Source of the DNA: an uncultured Chloroflexaceae bacterium | Lineage (GTDB): Bacteria > Chloroflexota > Chloroflexia > Chloroflexales > Chloroflexaceae | Reading direction: 5' to 3' | Assembly: GCA_937141995.1 (NCBI GenBank) | Contig: CAKZQX010000242.1 | Coordinates: 1-5,293, forward strand | DNA: 5,293 nt | Shown here: positions 1 to 5,293 of the stretch, in pieces | Numbering within the stretch: the first letter of the stretch is position 1 | How the letters are laid out: every line of letters starts with the position of its first letter | Notes under the pieces: model-generated | Told to the model about the DNA's origin: nothing | The model's input: only the letters and a program-made list of their open reading frames with translations | The model's database searches: none | Program-made: the position numbers and the translations under genes

Positions 1-42
1 ATCAAACCCACCCAGGAGGGTGATATGGAGTGAAGGAATCAT
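1..42 (-). CDS. 5' end of a probable BTAD/SARP-type transcriptional activator (partial)
   Basis: Only the first 14 codons are inside the window. They read MIPSLHITLLGGFD and continue past position 1. The pattern of a short polar start, then alternating hydrophobic residues, then LLGGF is the typical opening of the winged-helix DNA-binding domain in BTAD/SARP-type activators, which are often large and fused to NB-ARC or TPR regions in Chloroflexota. That is a family-knowledge call from very few residues. Supporting context is good: a purine-rich ribosome-binding site (AAGGGAAG, about 56-49) lies six nucleotides before the ATG, and a near-consensus promoter sits at 167-195, giving a leader of roughly 120 nt. 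The rest of the protein, including any sensor or ATPase part, cannot be seen. Another winged-helix or LuxR-type regulator is possible. Confidence 0.55.
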   Translation of the reverse strand, partial: MIPSLHITLLGGFD

Positions 43-56
43 GCCGGTCTTCCCTT

Positions 57-70
57 CAGCAACACTGCTG
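57..70 (-). promoter_or_regulatory. small hairpin abutting the ribosome-binding site of the edge gene
   Basis: On the minus strand, CAGCA and TGCTG form a perfect 5-bp stem around a GTGT loop. The stem ends directly against the purine-rich AAGGGAAG ribosome-binding site of the gene starting at 42. It could modulate ribosome access, but a 5-bp stem is common by chance and no longer-range pairing was found. Confidence 0.25.
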
Positions 71-166
71 TCTACACACAAACTTCCCTGACGCCGGGGG
101 CATACCAATGCTGAGGATGATGGAGAACGCTGAGGAATAGCTGCACTACCGTTGCGGTATGATTTT

Positions 167-195
167 ATTATACCGATGCGGAGACGATCAGGCAA
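167..195 (-). promoter_or_regulatory. sigma70-like promoter for the partial regulator gene
   Basis: Read on the minus strand, TTGCCT (195-190) is followed after exactly 17 nt by a perfect TATAAT (172-167). The -35 matches the TTGACA consensus at four of six positions. Transcription would start near 160 and give a leader of about 118 nt before the ATG at 42. The element lies after the metallophosphoesterase stop, so the edge gene probably has its own transcript. Inferred from sequence only. Confidence 0.6.
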
Positions 196-259
196 AAGTT
201 GTGGTGCCCCATGGAGTGCGGCAGCTATACTTGCAGGCTGCTTACCACGATCCATTACC

Positions 260-976
260 TCACTCCCTCGGCCCAAAAAACCGACGCGCCGTATCCAGCT
301 CCGCCTTCTGCAACGTCACCTGTTCCACATACTGGTAGAGCGGTTGCCGGTCGTAGTCAATATGCTGGAGTTGTATCGACCCATCGGTGATCGTAAGGTA
401 GTGCGCGGTCTGGTCGGGATCATCCTGCCGGCGGTAGGAGACGCTGCCGGGATTGAGCCAGGTCATTGCATCGCTTAGATAGTGGATGCCCTGGCGGTGC
501 GTGTGCCCAAAGATCAGATGCGTGATCATCTCCGGGTTAGTGTTGGTGAACATCTCGGCGCGAAATTTGGCAAACGCATGCCGGCTGACAATCATGTTGT
601 AGCCTTTGTACATGTGGGTCATGCCATAGTGAATGCCGTCCAGTTCAAAATCAACTGCCCGGGGCAACTGCTCCAGAAACATTATGTCATCCTCGTCAAG
701 CAGTTGTGCATTGTGGTGCTGCCACTCGCGCGCCCGCGCTAACATGCGATCCAGTTGCGTATGCTCGCGGTAGCAGGCGGCGACCTGGCGGTCATGGTTG
801 CCCTGCACACAGACGACGTTATGGTCACGCACCCAGGCAAGCACCTCTTTGGGAAACGGTCCCACATCCACCAGATCCCCGGCGCAGTAGATGATATCGC
901 TGTCCTGTTCGCGCTCCCAGATAGCCTCGAGTGCATAGATATTGCTGTGAATGTCGGAAATGATGAGGGCTTTCAT
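260..976 (-). CDS. YfcE/MJ0936-like calcineurin-type metallophosphoesterase
   Basis: A 238-residue soluble protein with the full signature set of the small metallophosphoesterases (Metallophos_2 type). SDIHSN at 7-12 supplies D8 and H10, GDLVDVGP at 33-40 supplies D34, GNHD at 59-62 supplies N60 and H61, His121 lies in MTHMY, GHTH at 157-160 supplies H158 and H160, and NPGS follows at 175-178. These residues build the dinuclear metal centre that hydrolyses phosphodiester or phosphomonoester bonds. The true substrate cannot be read from sequence; relatives act on model phosphodiesters and various nucleotides. No signal peptide or membrane segment is present, so it is cytoplasmic. The start is supported by a GGAAGGAAG purine tract about 9 nt upstream. 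It lies 86 nt after the HAD gene with no convincing promoter between them, so it may share that transcript. No clear terminator with a T-run follows it. Confidence 0.93.
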   Translation of the reverse strand: MKALIISDIHSNIYALEAIWEREQDSDIIYCAGDLVDVGPFPKEVLAWVRDHNVVCVQGNHDRQVAACYREHTQLDRMLARAREWQHHNAQLLDEDDIMFLEQLPRAVDFELDGIHYGMTHMYKGYNMIVSRHAFAKFRAEMFTNTNPEMITHLIFGHTHRQGIHYLSDAMTWLNPGSVSYRRQDDPDQTAHYLTITDGSIQLQHIDYDRQPLYQYVEQVTLQKAELDTARRFFGPRE

Positions 977-1062
977 GCAGTAGATCTTCCTTCCCAGACA
1001 GCCGGTAAACCATGGTATATATCACCCTGAAACCTATACCGTTTCGCGCAACCTGATCTTGA

Positions 1063-1779
1063 TCAACCCGGCGGTGGATGGCCGGGTTGTTCCCGCCGCA
1101 ACGGGATATCTTGCAGATCGGTGGCGATCAGGCGGTCGATCAGTTCCGCGACCCCGGCGCCATACTCACCTGTCAGCACCAGGTCGGCCTGCGCCTTGAG
1201 CATAGGCAGCGCATTACCCACCGCCGCGCCACATGCACAGGCATGCAGCAGCGCTTGATCATTCTCGGCATCGCCCACGGCAACCATGCTGTGGGGGGAT
1301 AACTCCAACTCCTGGAGCGCCACCTGCAGGCCGGTGGATTTATCCAGGTCAGGCGGCAGGACCATCACATCATTCTTGTTGAAGATGACCCGCAGATCCA
1401 GGCCCAACTCGCGGATAGCCGCCTGCACCGCCGTGTCCCCCGGACGTTTTGTTGAGACGATCACCCGCCCGACCGTGAGATCAGGGACATCCTGCTCCCG
1501 CAATGCGGCAACAAAGGACTCCGGCGGTGGCGGGCCGAGCGGCCGCACCGTGCGCGTGCCGGGCAGGTAGAGCAGCGCGCCATTTTCGGCGACGACAATA
1601 TCGAAAAGATCGATCCGGGGGAAGACCCGCTGCAAGTCGTTGAGAATACGACCGGTTACGAGCAGCAGCCGTCGTCCAGTGGCGCGCAGGCGTGTGAGCG
1701 CGGCAACGGTCGCGTCATCTACCTGGCCCTGGTATGCCAGGGTGTTATCATAGTCGCAGGCTAAAGCAAGGTAGCGCAT
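1063..1779 (-). CDS. HAD-superfamily IIB (Cof-like) phosphatase
   Basis: A 238-residue cytoplasmic hydrolase with all four HAD motifs: DYDNT at 9-13 (nucleophile D9, acid/base D11), VTGR at 41-44 (T42), K147 within DKSTG, and GDAEND at 169-174 (D170, D174). The long stretch between motifs II and III is the type-IIB cap, as in Cof and sucrose- or trehalose-phosphate phosphatases. The natural substrate, probably a sugar phosphate or other small phosphomonoester, cannot be assigned. The start at 1779 is preferred because AGGAGAG lies just upstream and the DxD motif then falls near residue 9, as is usual. The frame stays open to an upstream ATG at 1887, but the extra 36 residues are low-complexity and would cross a hairpin and a promoter. 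The Pro/Arg-rich C-terminal tail looks disordered. Confidence 0.92.
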   Translation of the reverse strand: MRYLALACDYDNTLAYQGQVDDATVAALTRLRATGRRLLLVTGRILNDLQRVFPRIDLFDIVVAENGALLYLPGTRTVRPLGPPPPESFVAALREQDVPDLTVGRVIVSTKRPGDTAVQAAIRELGLDLRVIFNKNDVMVLPPDLDKSTGLQVALQELELSPHSMVAVGDAENDQALLHACACGAAVGNALPMLKAQADLVLTGEYGAGVAELIDRLIATDLQDIPLRREQPGHPPPG

Positions 1780-1781
1780 AA

Positions 1782-1788
1782 CTCTCCT
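1782..1788 (-). promoter_or_regulatory. strong ribosome-binding site fixing the HAD gene start
   Basis: AGGAGAG on the minus strand, two nucleotides before the ATG at 1779 when counted from its last base and four from the AGGAG core. It is the best Shine-Dalgarno match in the window and decides for the short form of the protein over the ATG at 1887. Confidence 0.75.
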
Positions 1789-1832
1789 ATGTTGGGTCGA
1801 TAATGCGTGACAAATGTGCCGATGATGCGGGT

Positions 1833-1861
1833 ATTGTACCGGAGGTAGATGCGGGGAGCAA
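1833..1861 (-). promoter_or_regulatory. sigma70-like promoter for the HAD gene
   Basis: On the minus strand, TTGCTC (1861-1856) is separated by exactly 17 nt from TACAAT (1838-1833). The -10 matches consensus at five of six positions and the -35 at three of six. Transcription would begin near 1826, giving a leader of about 47 nt to the ATG at 1779. The -35 lies inside the downstream arm of the hairpin at 1852-1877, so operon end and promoter are interleaved. Confidence 0.5.
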
Positions 1862-1877
1862 AACCGGTTGCTCCCCG
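1852..1877 (-). terminator. 10-bp hairpin between the cyclase operon and the HAD gene
   Basis: An exact inverted repeat: GGGGAGCAA (1853-1861) pairs with TTGCTCCCC (1868-1876), plus a closing C-G pair (1852/1877), around a six-base loop. It begins 26 nt after the stop of the P19-like gene, where a terminator for the upstream operon is expected. No T-run follows on either strand, so it is not a canonical intrinsic terminator. It may instead stabilise the 3' end, act with Rho, or serve as an operator, because its downstream arm contains the -35 of the next promoter. Confidence 0.5.
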
Positions 1878-1902
1878 GCGTCCACACATCAGCCCATAGC
1901 CG

Positions 1903-2175
1903 TTAGGTACCAGCACCGGGCACCTCAACATTGCGCCCATAGTGGTAGAGCCAGGAATGCCAGAGAAACGGCAATTCGTAGCTACCAATCTCCTGGCTCT
2001 GCGCATCACGCAGCGTTGCATGGACCAGGAGTCCGGGGATGAAACGGCCATCCGCACCATCAGCGACCACCACTTCGATGTGGGCATTCTCACTCTGGGG
2101 ATTGCGCCACTCCAGGGTGCCATCGTTTTGACGGTGGTAGAGTCCCTCGGCTTCCTCAATGGCATACCCGATCAC
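1903..2175 (-). CDS. short P19/Fe2+-transport-like domain protein, C-terminally truncated
   Basis: A 90-residue protein read from a GTG whose last two bases are shared with the cyclase TGA (GTGA overlap), so translational coupling is likely. Visible blocks are GYAIEEAEG at 3-11, NAHIEV at 30-35, GRFIPGL at 43-49, LPFLWHSWLYHYGRN at 68-82 and VPGAGT at 85-90. The order of an early His-Ile-Glu, an FxPG turn and a late HYG-N-PG-G block resembles the beta-sandwich of P19/Tp34-type Fe2+ transport proteins, in which His residues bind metal; H32, H73 and H78 are candidates here. Unlike those periplasmic proteins of roughly 160-180 residues, it has no signal peptide, and it stops where the family normally continues for some 30 residues. 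It could be a natural mini-domain, a decaying remnant or a cytoplasmic metal-binding partner of the cyclase. The fold call is from recalled motifs only. Confidence 0.65.
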   Translation of the reverse strand: MIGYAIEEAEGLYHRQNDGTLEWRNPQSENAHIEVVVADGADGRFIPGLLVHATLRDAQSQEIGSYELPFLWHSWLYHYGRNVEVPGAGT

Positions 2176-5000
2176 ACCTCGGCAACCGGATCTGCTGCGC
2201 CGGCAATCGCTACCCGATTCCGTCCATTGCGTTTAGCCTGGTAGAGCCCCTGATCCGCCGCGCGAATAAGGAGATCAGCCGTTTCAAGCTCGGGAAAGAC
2301 CGCCACCCCCACCGAGATCGTCACCGTATCAAGGGCTTGCCCCTGGTGATGCACCACCAGTGCCTGTATCGCCACGCGGATCTCTTCAGCCCGTTGGCGC
2401 GTATGTTCCAGAGCAGCACCCGGCAGTACCAGGATAAACTCTTCGCCGCCATAGCGACAGGCAATATCGTCGCCCCGGGTATGGGTTTTAAGGAAGTCGC
2501 CCACCCCACGCAGCAGCATGTCACCCGCATCATGCCCATGGGTATCATTGAAGCGTTTGAAATGGTCAACATCCAGCATAATCACCCCAACCGGTCCCCC
2601 ACGCTGTTGTGCCCGCTGTAACTCGCGGGGCAGCGTCGCGTCCAGGTAGCGCCGATTATAGAGCCCGGTCAATGCGTCACGTATCGACTGTTCTTGCAAA
2701 TGCGCGTTTGTCTCTTGCATTTGCAACTCCAGTTGCTTGCGCGCGGTGATGTCCTGGGCAATACCCAGGATTTGCTGCGGCTGCCCATCGGCGGTGCGGG
2801 CAAACACCACTTCGCGGCTGAGCAACCAGCGCCAGCTTCCATCACGATGCCGCATACGATATTCAAAGTCCAGAATAGCTTCCTCGCCGGCCTGCGCCTG
2901 GGCCGCGCGGTGGCTGCGCGCGCGGCCCTGATCGTCCGGGTGCAGCAGAGCGGGCATCACTTGCACACCCATGGCCTGCACTTCGGCGCTGGTGTAGCCG
3001 AGGATTTCCCATACATGGCGATTGCTGTAGATTGTACGTTCTTGCGTTAAATCGTAGATATACAGGATATCGGGCATGGTATCGGCAATCTGTTGCACAA
3101 ACCGCTCACTGGCACGCAGAGCTTCCTCCGCCTGTTTACGCTCGGTGATATCGACAACAATCCCCAGCAGGTAGGCAATCTGCCCGGCGTCATTGTGGAC
3201 CGGCGTGACGGAGAGATCCGCCCAGAAAAGCTCGCCGCTGCGGGTGATATAGCGCTTCTCGATCCGATAGCCGGCAATCTCGCCGCGTAAGAGTTGCCGG
3301 ATGGCTGCGACCGTCGCGGCCTGATCATCAGGGTGGGTCAGCTCCAGGTTAGAGATATGGACCATCTCCTGGGGCGTGTAGCCCAGTTGTTGCGCCCCCC
3401 GCGCATTGACCGTAATCATATTGCCGGCGGTATCTGACAGCGCAATCCCCACGGCCGCATTATCAAAGATCGCCTTGAGCCGCGCCTCGCTCGTGCGCAG
3501 GGCTTCCTCAGCCTGCTTGCGCTCGGTGATGTCAATAAAGGTCAGTTGAAATGCCGGTGAGCCCTGGAAGTCGGCCGGGGCGATGTAGACTTCAACCCAG
3601 CGGGTCTGCCCCTGTTTGCAGAGGATACGATGCTCATTGCAGCGCGGGATCGACTCACCATTCACGAGGGCTTGCATACGCTGCTGCACCTCCGGGCGGT
3701 CAGCAGGATGTATCAGGGAGAGGAGTTCTTCCGCCGACATCGCCTGTAATTCCGGAACAGTGTACCCATGGATGCTCTCAATTGAGGAATTGGCAAAGAC
3801 CACCCGCCCCTCCTGCATAATCATCAGGCCCTGGAGGGAGAACTGCACCAGATTGCGGTAGGCCTCTTCGATCTGCCGGCGGTCGGCAATTTCCTGTTCC
3901 AGCCGGGCATTCTGGGTCCGTAGTGCCTCTTCCATCCGGCGATACGCAGTACGGTCGCGCAGGATGATCATCCAGCCGGCTGTCTGCCCACGCCGACTGC
4001 GCAGGGGGGTGATATGCACTTCCAACCAGTTTGCCGCCGCATCCGCACTGCCGGCAAGGGGGAGTTGCCCAACCGTCGTGTGAACGGGTTCGGACGTGAG
4101 CATGGACAGGAGTGCGGGCAGGAAATCAGACAGGGACGTGCCCGGCAGCGGCATGGCTGGGCATTGCAGCAGCATGCCGGCAGCGGGGTTGATATCCACA
4201 ATCCGATACTGATCATCGACAACCAGCAGGCCATCCGCCATATGTTCGACCAGGCGGTCGCGGGCGATGGGGGCCAGATCGAGGAAGCGCCGCCGAAAGA
4301 GCGCCCAGGCCCAGAGCGGCGCTGCGATCAGATAGGCCAGGGGCGTGATATCGAGATAGGGGAGATCCGGCAGCGGAACCAGTCCACTCACCGTTATCAG
4401 GCCACTGAACAGACCGACCAGCAGACCCACCAGCACCGCGCCGACTTGCAGTTGATAAAAGCGCGGAGCCCGGACCAGTGCTACCACCAGGAGACCGACG
4501 GCAGTCAGACCAATCAGGTAGGTAGCGGCGACCCATATCCCGAACCAGGGGCCATAGGTATAGGTGAGCAATGCCAGGCTGTCCTGGAAGATCAGGCGGC
4601 TGGAGGTACGCACCAGATGATGGACGGGATCAGTCCAGACCACCAGTGCATTCAACACGAGAAAGCCCCAGAGAAACGGCATAAAACGACGAGCCAATTC
4701 GGGATGGCGGGTATAGTCCAGTGCAAACAGCAGCACGCCAATCATTGCGATATCGATGCCGGTAAACTGAATGTTATCCCAGACTATTTTGGCCGGAAAG
4801 GTGGCGGAAAGCAACTCGCAGAAGTATCCGCTACAGGCAAGCCCCCATCCCAGGAGCGCAAGCGCAAACGCACGGGCACCGGGAGTATCCCGGCGCCGGA
4901 TGGCATAGAACGCAAAGGCCAGCAGGACTAACGCAGAGACGGCAAGCAGCAGTAGGAACAGCGAAAGGAACATAGAATGTGCATATCCGTTCCGGTGCAT
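2172..5000 (-). CDS. 7TM sensor diguanylate cyclase (7TM-PAS-PAS-PAS-PAS-GGDEF)
   Basis: A 942-residue inner-membrane receptor that should make c-di-GMP from two GTP. Residues about 9-236 form seven hydrophobic helices of the 7TM histidine-kinase N-terminal type (WDNIQFTGI near 74-82 is typical). Four PAS domains follow at about 246-350, 378-495, 501-622 and 627-755, joined by coiled linkers of the DITERKQAEEALR type. The GGDEF domain (about 765-932) has RDALTGLYNRR at 774-784, DVDHFK with metal ligand D810, N818 and D827 for GTP binding, and GGEEF at 851-855. RGDD at 842-845 is a correctly spaced RxxD inhibitory site, so product feedback is likely. No EAL, HAMP or kinase domain is present. 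The 4973 ATG (residue 10) is an alternative start that places the first helix at the terminus; neither start has a strong ribosome-binding site. Ligands of the 7TM and PAS parts are unknown. Confidence 0.95.
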   Translation of the reverse strand: MHRNGYAHSMFLSLFLLLLAVSALVLLAFAFYAIRRRDTPGARAFALALLGWGLACSGYFCELLSATFPAKIVWDNIQFTGIDIAMIGVLLFALDYTRHPELARRFMPFLWGFLVLNALVVWTDPVHHLVRTSSRLIFQDSLALLTYTYGPWFGIWVAATYLIGLTAVGLLVVALVRAPRFYQLQVGAVLVGLLVGLFSGLITVSGLVPLPDLPYLDITPLAYLIAAPLWAWALFRRRFLDLAPIARDRLVEHMADGLLVVDDQYRIVDINPAAGMLLQCPAMPLPGTSLSDFLPALLSMLTSEPVHTTVGQLPLAGSADAAANWLEVHITPLRSRRGQTAGWMIILRDRTAYRRMEEALRTQNARLEQEIADRRQIEEAYRNLVQFSLQGLMIMQEGRVVFANSSIESIHGYTVPELQAMSAEELLSLIHPADRPEVQQRMQALVNGESIPRCNEHRILCKQGQTRWVEVYIAPADFQGSPAFQLTFIDITERKQAEEALRTSEARLKAIFDNAAVGIALSDTAGNMITVNARGAQQLGYTPQEMVHISNLELTHPDDQAATVAAIRQLLRGEIAGYRIEKRYITRSGELFWADLSVTPVHNDAGQIAYLLGIVVDITERKQAEEALRASERFVQQIADTMPDILYIYDLTQERTIYSNRHVWEILGYTSAEVQAMGVQVMPALLHPDDQGRARSHRAAQAQAGEEAILDFEYRMRHRDGSWRWLLSREVVFARTADGQPQQILGIAQDITARKQLELQMQETNAHLQEQSIRDALTGLYNRRYLDATLPRELQRAQQRGGPVGVIMLDVDHFKRFNDTHGHDAGDMLLRGVGDFLKTHTRGDDIACRYGGEEFILVLPGAALEHTRQRAEEIRVAIQALVVHHQGQALDTVTISVGVAVFPELETADLLIRAADQGLYQAKRNGRNRVAIAGAADPVAEV
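3114..3149 (-). repeat. direct repeat copy B, PAS linker coding sequence
   Basis: Encodes the linker ITERKQAEEALR at residues 618-629 of the cyclase. It matches copy A (3495-3530) at 31 of 36 bases by eye, with all five differences synonymous. The pair marks the boundaries of the third PAS domain, consistent with PAS duplication inside the gene or with selection on the signalling linker. Confidence 0.7.
3495..3530 (-). repeat. direct repeat copy A, PAS linker coding sequence
   Basis: Encodes ITERKQAEEALR at residues 491-502, immediately after the second PAS domain. It is paired with the copy 381 bases downstream in the gene (3114-3149), a distance equal to one PAS-plus-linker unit of 127 codons. 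Confidence 0.7.
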
Positions 5001-5027
5001 TCAACATATCCGGTACGCCCAATCTAT

Positions 5028-5056
5028 ATTATCACAGATATTGATACACGTAACAA
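5028..5056 (-). promoter_or_regulatory. sigma70-like promoter for the cyclase operon
   Basis: On the minus strand, TTGTTA (5056-5051) and GATAAT (5033-5028) are separated by exactly 17 nt. They match consensus at four and five of six positions. The predicted start of transcription near 5021 leaves a leader of about 21 nt to the ATG at 5000, or about 48 nt to the alternative ATG at 4973. Confidence 0.6.
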
Positions 5057-5248
5057 ACACTACTCATGCGGCCACGGCCACCGGGTGCTCGGTGATCATG
5101 GTTTTGCTCACGGTTGGGGTAGTCGTGATGTTCTGGTAGGGACGTTGAACGTTGTGCCAATAGTCCAGGGATGGAAGGCGGCAGCGCGTTTACCAACACC
5201 CTGCTGGAGTGATGGAGTCCTGAGTATCACTGGAAACGGTATCCACCG

Positions 5249-5265
5249 GCATAGCCCGGCTATGC
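5249..5265. repeat. 17-bp palindrome
   Basis: GCATAGCC and GGCTATGC are exact reverse complements around a single central C at 5257. As RNA it would fold with a six-pair stem and five-base loop. It stands next to two further GC-rich inverted repeats, so it may be part of a terminator, an operator or a REP-like intergenic element. Confidence 0.6.
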
Positions 5266-5270
5266 GATGA

Positions 5271-5293
5271 CCGGGAAGCCCGGCTTGAGCCGG
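5271..5293. repeat. two overlapping, mutually exclusive GC-rich inverted repeats
   Basis: CCGGG (5271-5275) pairs with CCCGG (5279-5283) around AAG. CCGGCT (5280-5285) pairs with AGCCGG (5288-5293) around TG. Both use bases 5280-5283, so only one can form at a time. The second repeat reaches the window edge and may extend further. No T-run is visible, and the role is unknown. Confidence 0.5.

Larger units (their letters stand above)
5001..5293. other. gene-free region upstream of the cyclase
   Basis: No frame on either strand here shows a recognisable protein. Open frames are short, lack good ribosome-binding sites and are interrupted. The stretch nearest the cyclase (5001-5056) is AT-richer and holds its promoter. 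The far part is GC-richer and ends in overlapping palindromes. It includes a short tandem heptamer (ACGTTGA then ACGTTGT, about 5142-5155). It may contain part of a dispersed intergenic repeat, which cannot be tested from one copy. Confidence 0.5.

Noticed and set aside
151..180. Inverted repeat GCGGTAT...ATACCG as a plus-strand terminator or operator.
   Set aside because: The stem is only about six pairs around an AT-rich loop, and the same bases are better explained as the minus-strand -10 region of the edge gene's promoter.
977..1062. Possible promoter (TATATA or TATAGG) upstream of the metallophosphoesterase.
   Set aside because: No -35-like hexamer lies at a suitable 16-18 nt spacing from either AT-rich hexamer.
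1780..1887. N-terminal extension of the HAD protein to the ATG at 1887.
   Set aside because: The extra 36 residues have no family counterpart and would cross the hairpin and the promoter. A strong ribosome-binding site sits directly before the ATG at 1779.
1880..1905. A simple frameshift that would restore the missing C-terminus of the P19-like gene.
   Set aside because: One alternative frame reads a plausible Tyr-Leu-Thr but stops within about six codons. The other runs on without family-like sequence. No single indel recovers the domain.
1761..2165. A 134-codon minus-strand frame overlapping the P19-like gene.
   Set aside because: It is a frame-shifted shadow with Arg/Ser/Met-rich composition, and it overlaps both the P19-like gene and the start of the HAD gene.
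4014..4931. A 305-codon open frame on the plus strand.
   Set aside because: It lies wholly opposite the 7TM/PAS1 part of the cyclase. Its product is rich in Gln, Gly, His and Arg with no recognisable motif, as expected for the antisense of a GC-rich hydrophobic coding region.
5064..5190. Minus-strand frame containing a WHNVQRPYQN-like stretch, reminiscent of a transposase C-terminus.
   Set aside because: Only about 41 codons are open before an in-frame TAA at 5192-5190. There is no DDE context, start or ribosome-binding site, so the resemblance is probably chance.

Overview
All supported genes in this window lie on the minus strand, so transcription runs from right to left. The base composition is fairly GC-rich. 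The gene content suggests a member of the Chloroflexota, probably a Chloroflexales-like filamentous bacterium: a 7TM/multi-PAS diguanylate cyclase, a Cof-like HAD hydrolase, a YfcE-like phosphoesterase and an apparent BTAD/SARP-type regulator. The taxonomic call rests on recalled family resemblance and was not tested by a search.

Layout in the direction of transcription. (1) 5001-5293 holds no supported gene. Its far edge carries a cluster of short palindromes, and a good sigma70-like promoter sits near 5028-5056. (2) 2172-5000 encodes a 942-residue membrane receptor with seven N-terminal transmembrane segments, four PAS domains and a GGDEF diguanylate cyclase domain whose catalytic and inhibitory-site residues are all present. 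(3) 1903-2175 encodes a 90-residue protein whose GTG start overlaps the cyclase stop (GTGA). It resembles the P19/Fe2+-transport beta-sandwich family but has no signal peptide and appears to lack the end of the domain. (4) 1852-1877 is a 10-bp-stem hairpin, one arm of which doubles as the -35 region of a promoter for the next gene. (5) 1063-1779 encodes a HAD-IIB (Cof-type) phosphatase. (6) 260-976 encodes a calcineurin-like metallophosphoesterase. (7) A second good promoter (167-195) and a ribosome-binding site lead into the first 14 codons (42 down to 1) of a gene that leaves the window and looks like a BTAD/SARP-type transcriptional activator.

The cyclase and the small domain protein are very likely co-transcribed and translationally coupled. 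They may form a signalling module in which the small protein senses or responds to a metal or redox state linked to c-di-GMP output, but this is inference. The HAD hydrolase and metallophosphoesterase are generic phosphate-ester hydrolases that may share the promoter at 1833-1861, because no convincing separate promoter was found before the phosphoesterase. Most of the window is ordinary. The points most worth a second look are the truncated coupled P19-like gene, the hairpin/promoter overlap and the palindrome cluster at the right edge.
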